This document shows, piece by piece, positions 1 through 8,062 of a stretch of DNA of 64,000 bases. The DNA comes from Paraflavitalea devenefica. GTDB lineage: Bacteria > Bacteroidota > Bacteroidia > Chitinophagales > Chitinophagaceae. Location of the stretch: positions 744,001 through 808,000 of the forward strand of contig NZ_JAARML010000002.1 of assembly GCF_011759375.1 (NCBI RefSeq), read 5' to 3'. Under the pieces are notes generated by a model. That model was not told the origin of the DNA and ran no database searches. It worked only from the letters and a program-made list of their open reading frames with translations. Numbering within the stretch: position 1 is the stretch's first letter; each line of letters starts with the position of its first letter. The position numbers and the translations under genes were made by a program.

Positions 1-290
1 AAGCTGTAATAATAGGTACCTGCTTTGGTAGCCCATTGGTTGGTATCGGTCAGGTCCTGTACAGTACCCTGGTGAAAATTGCGGGCGCCATACGCACCGT
101 CGGCCAGTCCTTTCAGGTAGCCTTTGGTTTCAGCGTCTTCAAAATCAACGGAGTCGCCTTCGGCAGGAAGAGCTACAGCGGTGCCAGTTGGTGCGGGCAG
201 TGTGGCCAGGCTGTCTGATTTTTTACAGGATGTAATTGTTGCAGCAGCAGCGATGGCTATTGCAGCAACAAGACTGATTTTTTTTAACAT
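1..290 (-). CDS. Lipoprotein of unknown function, C-terminus cut by window edge
   Basis: An open minus-strand frame runs from the ATG at 290-288 to the window edge (96 codons, no stop). The N-terminus is a clear lipoprotein signal: MLKK, an alanine-rich hydrophobic stretch, then a lipobox-like TSC with Cys22 followed by KKSD. The visible mature part is acidic and rich in Ala, Pro, Asp and Gly, and I cannot assign it to a family. It lies downstream of two HmuY-like genes on the same strand, so a role in the same haem locus is possible but only inferred. A hairpin at 357-394 separates it from the upstream gene. The reading frame and signal are directly visible; function is unknown. Confidence 0.75.
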   Translation of the reverse strand, partial: MLKKISLVAAIAIAAAATITSCKKSDSLATLPAPTGTAVALPAEGDSVDFEDAETKGYLKGLADGAYGARNFHQGTVQDLTDTNQWATKAGTYYYS

Positions 291-356
291 AGTTAATGTG
301 TTTAAATTTGCCCCATTCGGTGTTAAAAACAGGGCGGGTTAGAAAAATACCGTCCG

Positions 357-394
357 GCGCAGGGCACTCTTGTACAAGAAGAAATGTCCTGCGC
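357..394. terminator. Hairpin between lipoprotein and hmuY-like gene
   Basis: GCGCAGGGCA at 357-366 pairs with TGTCCTGCGC at 385-394 (one G-U pair). A run of seven T follows on the plus strand (395-401); on the minus strand an ATTTTTC tract follows about 9 bases after the stem. The genes here are read leftward, so it probably ends the hmuY unit, but its better T-tract faces rightward. Possibly bidirectional. Confidence 0.45.
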
Positions 395-433
395 TTTTTT
401 TATTGTCAATTCAGCATACCCAATGTTGATAGC

Positions 434-1234
434 TCACTCAGTGATGGCCAGGTTCTGGCTGCCATCTTTTTGTATGGCGTACTTCATCGTTATAAAGCCC
501 GGCTTGTTGGAGCGGGTGGGCGTTTCAGGGGCGTCCTTATAAAAGCTATAGATCTGTATCTTGGCATAATTGCCCTTGGCTGTTTTCACAACGAACGACC
601 TGGGCAGCGCATAAGCTACATGCGCTACAGAATCTGTCGGCCGGGAAGGGAACAACTCGCCATAGAAATCATACCAGGCCCATCCGGGAGTAGTGTTCTG
701 GAAATAATCCAGGCCTACTATAGCATCGGTTTCCCATTTGCCTTCTGCTATACTGGCCGTGGTTACCTTGGTAAATGCCTGATCAAAAAGGCTGCGGGTA
801 GGCACGCTTTTGATCGGCTGACCGGGCGCTTTATAATAAATGGCATCGAGGTCATTATGCACCACCATATAAATGCCGCCTTTTCCGGGGCCGCCATATC
901 CCGGCGAACTGGTGATGGTGCCGCTATTGGCGCATACGTTACTGTTGTAAGTGCCGTTAAAACAGATGTCCCAGTTGGCTGTTTGCGCCTGTGAGGAGGG
1001 AATGATCTTTCCTTCTTCCAGGCTATAATAAAAAGGCTTGGCGCCGCTGGCGAAGGTGGCTGCCGAATCGGCCACCAGGTTGCGCAGAAAATAGACGCCG
1101 GTTACAACAGGCTTTTCTTCTTCGGGATCAGGCGTTTCCTCAGTTTCTTTTTTACAGGAGATCAGTGATAGGGTGCTAGTTAGTACAAAGCAGAACAGTA
1201 ATGTGCGTTTAATGTGATTAGGGCAGGTTACCAT
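434..1234 (-). CDS. hmuY: HmuY-like haem-binding lipoprotein (second copy)
   Basis: A 266-residue lipoprotein with lipobox LISC (Cys27), an acidic E/P-rich linker, then a HmuY-type beta domain. Family-like marks are the WDICF block near residue 88, a GYGGPG loop, a block where VVKTAKGNYAKIQI precedes a Tyr, and a late ITMKYAIQ strand ending QDGSQ-like. HmuY proteins are haem-binding outer-membrane lipoproteins that hand haem to a TonB receptor (Porphyromonas is the model). It starts 33 bases after the related gene at 1268-1981, so the two are probably co-transcribed from the repeat-containing promoter near 2000-2066. The model's haem-ligand histidines cannot be placed by eye, so haem binding is inferred from family and from hmuTUV next door. 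Confidence 0.8.
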   Translation of the reverse strand: MVTCPNHIKRTLLFCFVLTSTLSLISCKKETEETPDPEEEKPVVTGVYFLRNLVADSAATFASGAKPFYYSLEEGKIIPSSQAQTANWDICFNGTYNSNVCANSGTITSSPGYGGPGKGGIYMVVHNDLDAIYYKAPGQPIKSVPTRSLFDQAFTKVTTASIAEGKWETDAIVGLDYFQNTTPGWAWYDFYGELFPSRPTDSVAHVAYALPRSFVVKTAKGNYAKIQIYSFYKDAPETPTRSNKPGFITMKYAIQKDGSQNLAITE

Positions 1235-1267
1235 GATAGTGTTGTTATATTGCTTGTAAATGAAAAA

Positions 1268-1981
1268 CTATTGTGTGGAAAGGTTGCGGCTTCCATCCTG
1301 CTGAACATAATACCGGAAAGTGAAATAAGGGGCCGGCCAGTGCAGGTCCGTCACCGTTGGGGGATTGCCCTGGTACACATTGAGGATCTCCAGTTTGGCA
1401 AACTTTCCCGTGGCGGTTTTTAATACGAATGTTCTGTTTTTAATGGGTACCGCAATGTGGTTGGACAGTGTATAGAAAAACCAGCCAAATCCATTGCCAC
1501 TATCCCAACCTGTTCCACTGTAGGCCTGGGTAGCAAATAGTTCATCCGAAGGCGCTTCTGTTACCTGGCGGTAAGGCTTGTCTATCATTACTATACCGGT
1601 TGATTGGCCGGGGCCACCATAGCCGGGATTAGCAACCAGCGTACCACTGTTGCAGGACACGAGTGAGTTATAGATACCACTAAAGCAAATATCCCAGCCC
1701 GTTGTTTTCAGCCAGGCAGCGGAGTCAGCCGCCGTTTTCACCCATATCTGTTGTTTATCGCTGAAGCGGAAGAGGAAGGGGAAGAAAGGACGTTTCTCTT
1801 TGCCGTCTACGCCATCGCCCATCGAGGCGCCGGTATCGCCGGCCAGGTCATAGATCACAGTACTTTTGCCATCTTCAAGGGGAGGTTCTTCTTTTTCTTT
1901 CTTGCAGGCATTGAGGGAGAGCAATGCCATGATCATAACAGTAATAAGGTTTATTCTTTGGCCGGCGTGCAGCATTTGCAT
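1268..1981 (-). CDS. hmuY: HmuY-like haem-binding lipoprotein (first copy)
   Basis: A 237-residue lipoprotein (lipobox LNAC, Cys26) similar to its neighbour: a GWDICFSGIYNS block, an NPGYGGPG loop, an FVLKTATGKFAKLEI strand and a YFTFRYYVQQDGS ending. It is first in a leftward unit and diverges from hmuT. Start chosen at the ATG at 1981; a second Met two codons on is equally possible. Two 11-bp direct repeats 21 bp apart lie 54-85 bases upstream of the start and may be the binding site of the AraC-type regulator at 4995-5963. No haem/TonB receptor gene is inside the window, although HmuY normally works with one; it may lie left of the edge. Confidence 0.8.
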   Translation of the reverse strand: MQMLHAGQRINLITVMIMALLSLNACKKEKEEPPLEDGKSTVIYDLAGDTGASMGDGVDGKEKRPFFPFLFRFSDKQQIWVKTAADSAAWLKTTGWDICFSGIYNSLVSCNSGTLVANPGYGGPGQSTGIVMIDKPYRQVTEAPSDELFATQAYSGTGWDSGNGFGWFFYTLSNHIAVPIKNRTFVLKTATGKFAKLEILNVYQGNPPTVTDLHWPAPYFTFRYYVQQDGSRNLSTQ

Positions 1982-1999
1982 TCAATTATTTTATGGATG

Positions 2000-2066
2000 C
2001 AAATGTTCAACGGGATTTGCTTTTTGTATTTACGAAATCCGGTTTCAGTTATATCAAATCCGGTTT
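2000..2066 (-). promoter_or_regulatory. Probable AraC-type operator and promoter of hmuY unit
   Basis: AAATCCGGTTT occurs twice, at 2035-2045 and 2056-2066, exactly 21 bp apart in the same orientation, as expected for an AraC-family protein touching two helical turns. Read leftward, AACATTTG (2007-2000) sits 27 bases after the repeats and matches the Bacteroidetes -7 box TAnnTTTG at all but the first base. The rest of 1982-2277 shows nothing else clear; a hmuT promoter must also lie here. Confidence 0.55.
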
Positions 2067-2277
2067 TTTTTATATGAAAAAGTGAAGGATTGATAGCAGA
2101 AATGAGATAAGAAATAAACTTCCTGCTATTGACGGGAATGTATAATCGGTTGGTAATAACTGTTTTACTGCTTTGGTATTTACTGTTTACGAATTATGGA
2201 AACACCTGTATTTGCATACTTTCAAATGTCTGTAGGGAAAGGAATTAAATAGAATAAATCTTTTTTTTGCATCCCTT

Positions 2278-3132
2278 ATGATACGATTCATCTTCATCAC
2301 ACTATTGGTACTTCGTTCAATGTCTTTGCTGGCAACGGATGCCCCTCAGCGCATCATCACCCTGAGTGGGGCACTTACAGAAGTTGCGGACGCCCTTGGG
2401 TTTGGGAAAAATATAGTGGCCGTTGACGTTACCAGTGAATTTCCCGCTTACGTAAAACAACTACCTAAAGTAAGCAGGAACCGTTCCCTCTCGGTAGAGG
2501 GGCTGATGGCTTACCGGCCCGATATTGTACTGGCCCCTGAGGGGGATATTTCAAAGGCCATTCAATCGCAGTTGAAAGCAGCGGGCATCACGCTTGTCAA
2601 TATCAAACAGGAATATTCTGTAAAGGGCGCCTTACAATTTATCCGGACGGTGGCTGCCGCCTTGCAGGTCCCTGAAAAAGGGCAATCGCTGGCATTGCAA
2701 ACGGAAAAGGAAGTGAACGCAGAGCTGGAGAAGATCAGGCAGGCAAAACGGAAAACGCCCGGGGTACTGTTTATCTATGCCCGCGGAGCAGGCGCTATGT
2801 CGGTAGCCGGAAAAGGCAGTAATATGGATGCGTTGATACAACTGGCCGGTGGGAAAAATGTGGTGCAGGAGTTCAGCGATTTTAAACCCTACAGCACGGA
2901 GGCGATGATCAGGGCCAACCCCGATGCGATATTGCTATTTGATTTTGGATTAAGCAGCCTGGGAGGAAAGAATGCCCTGTTAAAAATGCCGGGCATCACT
3001 ACTACGAAAGCAGGCAAAAATAAATGCGTCATAGAAATGGATGGGCCCTTGCTCGTCAACTTCTCCGTAAGGCTCGCTACAGCCATCAGGGAATTGAATC
3101 GTCAACTGGTACAAATAACACCTCAACCCTAA
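2278..3132 (+). CDS. hmuT: Haemin ABC transporter periplasmic binding protein
   Basis: A 284-residue periplasmic binding protein of the haem/B12/siderophore class. Residues 1-20 are a signal sequence. The mature protein opens with RIITLSGALTEVADALG, the usual first lobe, followed by the PKVSRNRSLSVEGLMAYRPDIVLA segment typical of HmuT/ShuT-type proteins, a long linking helix near 110-160, and a second lobe with GAGAMSVAGKGSNMDALI and a C-terminal NPDAILLF strand. It would capture haem in the periplasm and deliver it to HmuU. It leads hmuTUV, with the permease start 10 bases after its stop. The haem (rather than siderophore) assignment rests on these sequence features and on the HmuY genes divergent from it. 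Confidence 0.87.
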   Translation: MIRFIFITLLVLRSMSLLATDAPQRIITLSGALTEVADALGFGKNIVAVDVTSEFPAYVKQLPKVSRNRSLSVEGLMAYRPDIVLAPEGDISKAIQSQLKAAGITLVNIKQEYSVKGALQFIRTVAAALQVPEKGQSLALQTEKEVNAELEKIRQAKRKTPGVLFIYARGAGAMSVAGKGSNMDALIQLAGGKNVVQEFSDFKPYSTEAMIRANPDAILLFDFGLSSLGGKNALLKMPGITTTKAGKNKCVIEMDGPLLVNFSVRLATAIRELNRQLVQITPQP

Positions 3133-3142
3133 ACAGGCAGGC

Positions 3143-4183
3143 TTGAAAAAAAAGATCATCTATTGTGTGCTTTCGGCAGGATTGCTGGTAGTTATAGCTT
3201 TTTCATTGGGACTGGGTGCTATGGATATTCCGATGCGCAGTGTATTGCTGGTACTCGCCAAAAAGGCGGGTATATTCAGTAATGCGATAGTGGATGAACA
3301 ATATGAAGCAGTATTAACAATTGTGCGCATACCACGTATGCTGCTGGGCATACTCGTAGGGGCAGCTCTCGGTGTTTCCGGTGCGGCCATACAAGCCATC
3401 TTCCGCAACCCGCTGGCAGAACCGGGATTTGTAGGTATTTCAGCCGGCGCCTCGCTGGTGAGTGCGTTGATCATAGCACTGGAAGTAGGCCTGCTGGCAG
3501 GACTTAGTGAGTGGTTGGGACAATACCTGCTGGTATTTGGCGCTTTTGCCGGCGCCGGCATTGCTGCGATGCTGGTGTACCGGCTTTCCAAAACGGATGG
3601 CAAACCGAATGTGGCCACCATGCTGCTGGCAGGCATAGCGATCAATGCATTGGCCGGCGCCATCACAGGACTCATTACTTATACTTCCAATGAACAACAA
3701 CTTCGTACCATTACTTTCTGGATGCTGGGCAGCCTGGCAGGGGCCGGCTGGACAACAGTAGCCTGTGTAGCTCCCTTCATTATTTTTTCCCTCATTGCAC
3801 TTCCCGTGCAGGGAAAAATGCTCAATGCATTCGCCCTGGGCGAATCGCAGGCGGAGCAATTGGGCATCCGCACCAGTCATATTAAAAGAAGGATCGTATT
3901 GCTTTCTACCCTGGCTGTAGGCAGTGCGGTATCAGTAACCGGCATCATTGGTTTTGTAGGACTGTTGGTGCCACATACCATCCGGTTACTGGGTGGCGTG
4001 GATAACCGTTATGTATTACCGGCCTCTGCATTAATGGGGGCGTTGGTGCTCACCCTGGCCGATATGATAGCCCGGGTGATTACCGCTCCCATGGAGTTGC
4101 CCATTGGGGTTGTGACTGCTTTGCTGGGTACGCCCGTTTTCCTGTATATACTGATAAGAGATAAAAAGAAATTACTCCACTAA
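3143..4183 (+). CDS. hmuU: Haemin ABC transporter permease (FecCD type)
   Basis: A 346-residue polytopic inner-membrane permease of the FecCD/BtuC family, with about nine to ten hydrophobic spans. Recognisable blocks are RIPRMLLGILVGAALGVSG, the FRNPLAEPGFVGISAGASL loop near residues 92-110, the WMLGSLAG segment and the GIIGFVGLLVPHTIRLL block near 265-280 that couples to the ATPase. The start appears to be TTG at 3143, reading MKKKIIYC, since no ATG gives a full first membrane span. It lies 10 bases after hmuT and 7 bases before hmuV, a tight operon. The product should form a homodimeric channel moving haem across the inner membrane. Confidence 0.9.
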   Translation: MKKKIIYCVLSAGLLVVIAFSLGLGAMDIPMRSVLLVLAKKAGIFSNAIVDEQYEAVLTIVRIPRMLLGILVGAALGVSGAAIQAIFRNPLAEPGFVGISAGASLVSALIIALEVGLLAGLSEWLGQYLLVFGAFAGAGIAAMLVYRLSKTDGKPNVATMLLAGIAINALAGAITGLITYTSNEQQLRTITFWMLGSLAGAGWTTVACVAPFIIFSLIALPVQGKMLNAFALGESQAEQLGIRTSHIKRRIVLLSTLAVGSAVSVTGIIGFVGLLVPHTIRLLGGVDNRYVLPASALMGALVLTLADMIARVITAPMELPIGVVTALLGTPVFLYILIRDKKKLLH

Positions 4184-4190
4184 AACAAGA

Positions 4191-4988
4191 ATGCCCGCCA
4201 TGCTCAGTGTAAATGCCATTACCTGCACGGTCAAAAATAATCACCTCGTGAAGGAGATCAGCTTTATAGTAAGGCCCGGGGAGGTGCTGGCATTGCTGGG
4301 TGCTAATGGCGCCGGTAAATCCACGTTGATACGGATGTTGTGCGGGGAACGGAAGCCCGATAGTGGCAGTATCCATTTGGGTGGCCGGTCACTGAATACT
4401 TACAGCATGGAAGAGCTGGCTAAAAGACGGGCTACACTTCACCAGCATAATGTGGTGAGCATGCCGTTCCTGGCGGCTGAAATTGTAATGATGGGTCGCT
4501 ACCCGCATTACCGCAACAGTCCCGCTGCGCAGGATTACAGGATCGTGGAGGAAACGATGGAGATATGCGGGGTACACCATCTGGTGGAACGCTCTTTCTT
4601 ATCGCTTTCCGGCGGGGAGCAGCAGCGTATACACCTGGCCCGTGTGTTGAGCCAGGTATGGGATGTGCCCGGCGCCCTGTTATTATTGGATGAACCGGTG
4701 GCCGCCATGGATATTTTATACCAGCAGCAAACGCTGGCCATTGTGAAAGCCCTGGCGCGTAAGGGATACATGGTCATCACGGTGTTGCATGAAATCAACC
4801 TGGCTGCCCAGTATGCCGACCGTATCCTCCTGTTGAAAAATGGCAGGCGATGGAGTGACGGCACACCCTCAGAAGTGCTCACGCCACTGAACATTTATAC
4901 TGTTTTTTCTATTGAAGCCGAGGTGGCCATTAACCCGAAAACACTAAACCCCTATGTGGTGCCCGGCGAAATAAGATTGAGTGTGTAA
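4191..4988 (+). CDS. hmuV: Haemin ABC transporter ATP-binding protein
   Basis: A 265-residue ABC ATPase. Walker A is GANGAGKST at residues 37-45, the signature is LSGGEQQR from about 139, Walker B is ALLLLDEP at 162-169, and the switch His is in TVLHEINLAAQ near 200. The MGRYPHYRNS segment after the Q-loop and the overall length match the haem importer subgroup (HmuV). It would energise HmuU. A second ATG three codons in (4200) is an alternative start. Its stop is 6 bases from the stop of the convergent AraC gene, so transcription units meet tail to tail with no room for a strong terminator. Confidence 0.92.
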   Translation: MPAMLSVNAITCTVKNNHLVKEISFIVRPGEVLALLGANGAGKSTLIRMLCGERKPDSGSIHLGGRSLNTYSMEELAKRRATLHQHNVVSMPFLAAEIVMMGRYPHYRNSPAAQDYRIVEETMEICGVHHLVERSFLSLSGGEQQRIHLARVLSQVWDVPGALLLLDEPVAAMDILYQQQTLAIVKALARKGYMVITVLHEINLAAQYADRILLLKNGRRWSDGTPSEVLTPLNIYTVFSIEAEVAINPKTLNPYVVPGEIRLSV

Positions 4989-4994
4989 AGCATG

Positions 4995-5963
4995 CTAATC
5001 CCTGATATCACTGGGCGAGATCCCAAAATACTTTTTGAAGGCGCTGCTGAAATTATTCTGATGGGTAAAGCCAGTGATCTCTGCTGCTTCATTGATGGTC
5101 CTTCGCTCTTCCAGTAACAAGCGGCGGGCACACTCCATGCGCACCCGTACCGTATATTCATGGATCGTAGTGGCAAAGTATTCCTTAAAGCCCCTGCGTA
5201 GCTTGGATTCGTTCAGGGCTACCGCAATGGCCAGTTCCTTTTGGGTGGGTGGATTGGCAAAATTGGCTTCAAGGATACTCCTGGCCTGTTCCAGCTTTTC
5301 AATATCCGGCCCTCTCAATACGGTCCTTTGATCAGGGCCTGTTTCGTGGAACTGCTCTAACTGGCAGATAAGTAGTTCCATGATCTTCGCTTCTGTATGC
5401 AGCCGGCGCAGTTCCCCCGTTTTCTGGTTATCCTTCAGTTCTCCGATAATGCGCTGCATCTCCGGCGTTACCACCATATCTTCCTGCTTAAAGGATACAA
5501 AAACGCCTTTGTCCATCTCCTGTACAAAATCCTCCTGCAGGGAGGAGTGCCTGTCAATAAGGTGGAAATAATAATTCCGGGAAAGCACCATCAGGAAATA
5601 GGCATATTCCATGCCTGCCTTCATGTCATATTCCTGTACCGCCGAAGGAATGTACCGGATATTGTGCCTGCTGCGTCCATGTATGCTTAGCTTTTTTACC
5701 GACTGCGGGCGGTAAAAAATAAAGTGGCTGGTAATGGTTTCCCCCATTACTTCGGTATGTACCTGTGTGGGTTCATCAAACTTCATATCGGAATACAGCA
5801 GGAACAGCCCGGCGCTGCTGAGCTGGAAATTGGCCATCTTGACCGGTTTGCGTTCAATAGCTACCCGTTTCTCGTTCAGGGTATTATTGGGCGAATAGAC
5901 ATCCGGGATATCTTCTATAAATAGCCAATCATTCAGCCCTTTGATTTTACTTTTAATGATCAT
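4995..5963 (-). CDS. AraC-family regulator, PchR-like, of haem locus
   Basis: A 322-residue regulator with a C-terminal AraC-type double helix-turn-helix (about residues 225-322): NPPTQKELAIAVALNESKLR for the first reading unit and INEAAEITGFTHQNNFSSAF then KKYFGISPSD for the second. The N-terminal part is a ligand-sensing domain resembling PchR-type regulators of iron and haem uptake. ATG at 5963 is preferred: the longer frame to 6002 would need TTG. Its position beside hmuTUV, and the 21-bp-spaced repeats upstream of hmuY, suggest it activates the haem locus when a haem or siderophore ligand is present; this is inference. Confidence 0.82.
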   Translation of the reverse strand: MIIKSKIKGLNDWLFIEDIPDVYSPNNTLNEKRVAIERKPVKMANFQLSSAGLFLLYSDMKFDEPTQVHTEVMGETITSHFIFYRPQSVKKLSIHGRSRHNIRYIPSAVQEYDMKAGMEYAYFLMVLSRNYYFHLIDRHSSLQEDFVQEMDKGVFVSFKQEDMVVTPEMQRIIGELKDNQKTGELRRLHTEAKIMELLICQLEQFHETGPDQRTVLRGPDIEKLEQARSILEANFANPPTQKELAIAVALNESKLRRGFKEYFATTIHEYTVRVRMECARRLLLEERRTINEAAEITGFTHQNNFSSAFKKYFGISPSDIRD

Positions 5964-6142
5964 GGATACAAAGACTTTGATAGCAGGAATTAATGCAGCC
6001 AAGATACGTCTTTGCGTTTGGGCGCCTGGGTTAAATACCCGAATTCGAAACTGAATTTCTTGATAGCGTAAACTCGAAGTGACTTCCGGGGCCGGATTTT
6101 AGCTTGTTTTCTATTCAAAATAGCGCAAACGTTTGTGGCGTT

Positions 6143-6170
6143 TTTGTATCTAAAATGCGGGTATATTTAG
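6143..6170 (+). promoter_or_regulatory. Weak candidate promoter for ECF sigma gene
   Basis: TTTG at 6143-6146 and TATATTTAG at 6162-6170 resemble the Bacteroidetes -33 and -7 boxes (TTTG and TAnnTTTG), with 15 bases between, slightly short. It lies 45 bases before the chosen start of the sigma gene. Confidence 0.3.
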
Positions 6171-6214
6171 GTCCATATTATTCTACAACGAAGCTGCTAA
6201 TACGGAACTGCTGC

Positions 6215-6757
6215 ATGTATTGTCAACAGGATATAGAACTCGTTCAACGGTTAAAGGAGCATGATTTGGCGGCCTATGATATCATATACCTTAAATATTA
6301 TAAACTGCTCTGTGTAAATGCTTACTTTTTTTTGAAGAATGAACAGGAATCGAAAGACCTGGTCCAGAACCTCTTCCTGGATATCTGGGAAAAGAAACTG
6401 TACCTGCAATTTCATGAAGACCTGAAAGGGTACTTGTATCGCGCCATCAAAAATCGTTGTCTCAACCAGTTGGAGAAACTGCAAACACAGCAGAAGGCCA
6501 AAAAAGGATACGCCGGTTTACAGGAAGCGGAGGAGCGGCAATATGCTGAAATACAGCCGGAATATGGCCAGCAACTGACCACCGCCCTCGAAAATATGCC
6601 TGCACAGAAAAAGACAGCCATTCAAATAGTGTACCTGCATGGAAAACGTTACCAGGAAGCTGCCGCCGACATGGGGATCAGCATCAATTCTTTAAAAACC
6701 CATATCAGAACCGGGTTGAACTTTTTGCGGACCGAAATAAAAACAAGAATAGATTAA
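6215..6757 (+). CDS. ECF-type RNA polymerase sigma factor of the glycan locus
   Basis: A 180-residue ECF sigma-70. Region 2 spans about residues 5-75 (LKEHDLAAYDIIYLKYYKLL, then the ESKDLVQNLFLDIWEK block that contacts the -10 region), and region 4 spans about 115-175 (ALENMPAQKK, then a helix-turn-helix at YQEAAADMGISINSLKTHI). The frame extends upstream to 6104, but ATG at 6215 gives the usual family length and start, MYCQQDIELVQRL. FecR follows 33 bases later, then an STN-containing SusC. That order is the standard trans-envelope circuit: glycan at the outer membrane, SusC STN domain, FecR, then release of this sigma onto the locus promoter. Confidence 0.9.
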   Translation: MYCQQDIELVQRLKEHDLAAYDIIYLKYYKLLCVNAYFFLKNEQESKDLVQNLFLDIWEKKLYLQFHEDLKGYLYRAIKNRCLNQLEKLQTQQKAKKGYAGLQEAEERQYAEIQPEYGQQLTTALENMPAQKKTAIQIVYLHGKRYQEAAADMGISINSLKTHIRTGLNFLRTEIKTRID

Positions 6758-6790
6758 CCCTTTTCCGGTTAATTGCTGTAGCATTAACAG

Positions 6791-7942
6791 ATGAAGCATA
6801 GTTACGAGCAGGTATTTCAATTGTTCATGGAAAAACTGTCAGGCAACCTTTCTCCTGAAGAAAATGAAGAGCTGGAGAAAATACTGTCAGAGGACGCCTC
6901 ATTTAGGGAAATATGGGGTTCACTGGAAGCCGAGGCCCGGCAGCTCAAAGTCAATGAATTCCTGGAAGGGGCCGATGCTGAAGCCGGATTGCACGCCTTA
7001 AAAGCGCAGATTGCTGCCGCCGGCGAAGTCCGGCGCAGGAAAAGGCGCAACATACGGAAAGCCCTTACAATGGCCGCTGTACTCCTGGTCATCCTGTCTG
7101 GCGCCTGGCTCACTTTCTTTAAAAACGACGAAATAACAGGCAAAGAGAAAATAGCAGCGATCATTCAACAGAAAAAGCAAACCGTAAACCTTGTCCTGGG
7201 TGATGGAACATCAATAGGACTTGATAAAACCAGTCATAACCAGACAATAGCGCTGGACAATGCCACCCTGCAGGCGGCCAATGGCGCCTTACAATACACA
7301 TCTGAAGACACCCTGCAGAACACCTTGTCGGTACCGGCCGGAGAAAATTATAAGATCGTATTGTCCGATGGTACCGAAGTATGGTTAAATGCAGAGACCC
7401 GCTTGCGGTTTCCATTTCGTTTTGCCCTGGCCTCAAGGGAGGTATATGTGGAAGGGGAAGCTTACTTTAAAGTAGCAAAAGATGCCCGGCATCCTTTTAT
7501 TGTGCATACACCGCTTACACAGGTAAAAGTAACAGGCACTGCATTTAATGTAAATACCTACCAGGCTGGTAATGTAACAACATCGCTGGTAGAAGGTAAA
7601 GTAACCACACAAAGCAAAGACGGTAAAAATGCAGCACTGGAACCAGGCATGGAGGCCGGCTATACTACCGGTAAAGGGTTTACAACCGGCAGCTTTGATG
7701 AAGAGGAAGTACTATCCTGGATCAATGGCTTATATTATTTTCACAATATGCCGGTAACAGAACTGGCCCGTGTGGCCTCCCGTTGTTACGGTGTTAAGAT
7801 CATTCTGGACAAAGACAAATTTGCCGGTAAATCCATCACAGGCGTAATGGATAAAAACAAGCTCATCAACTTTTTAAACGACCTGCAAGCCGTGGCAAAT
7901 ACAACGTATTCCTTTTCCGGTAATGAGCTTTATCTGAAGTAA
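6791..7942 (+). CDS. FecR-family anti-sigma factor
   Basis: A 383-residue single-span inner-membrane protein. The cytoplasmic N-terminus (1-88) carries the sigma-binding region, with HSYEQVFQLFMEKLSGNLSP at the start. An arginine-rich patch RRRKRRNIRK precedes one membrane span at about 90-110. The periplasmic part holds the FecR domain (about 165-275: LPAGE-type VPAGENYKIVLSDGTEVWLNAETRLRFP, EGEAYFKVAKD, VTGTAFNV) and a C-terminal DUF4974/STN-like segment (LSWINGLYYFHNMPVTELARVASRCYGV). It should hold the sigma factor at 6215 inactive until signalled by the SusC STN domain. Operon with the sigma gene. Confidence 0.92.
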   Translation: MKHSYEQVFQLFMEKLSGNLSPEENEELEKILSEDASFREIWGSLEAEARQLKVNEFLEGADAEAGLHALKAQIAAAGEVRRRKRRNIRKALTMAAVLLVILSGAWLTFFKNDEITGKEKIAAIIQQKKQTVNLVLGDGTSIGLDKTSHNQTIALDNATLQAANGALQYTSEDTLQNTLSVPAGENYKIVLSDGTEVWLNAETRLRFPFRFALASREVYVEGEAYFKVAKDARHPFIVHTPLTQVKVTGTAFNVNTYQAGNVTTSLVEGKVTTQSKDGKNAALEPGMEAGYTTGKGFTTGSFDEEEVLSWINGLYYFHNMPVTELARVASRCYGVKIILDKDKFAGKSITGVMDKNKLINFLNDLQAVANTTYSFSGNELYLK

Positions 7943-8062
7943 CGAAACCGTTACAGGAAAAAAATATTATTTTCTTCACCCATTCTTCGCAGCAGCCTGT
8001 AGCTTCAATAATACTGCTACCTGAACAGGTACCTCACCAAACATTAACATTCTAAAACTGCT

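Noticed and set aside
296..994. 232-codon plus-strand open frame opposite the hmuY-like gene
   Set aside because: It lies mainly antisense to a gene with clear lipobox and HmuY blocks; product shows no family.
3160..3880. Long open frames on the minus strand inside hmuU
   Set aside because: They lie wholly within a strongly conserved permease gene and encode low-complexity Ala/Ser/Pro-rich sequence; they are shadows of hmuU codon use.
6104..6214. Upstream extension of the ECF sigma frame
   Set aside because: Adds 37 residues absent from the family and overlaps the candidate promoter; ATG at 6215 gives the normal length.
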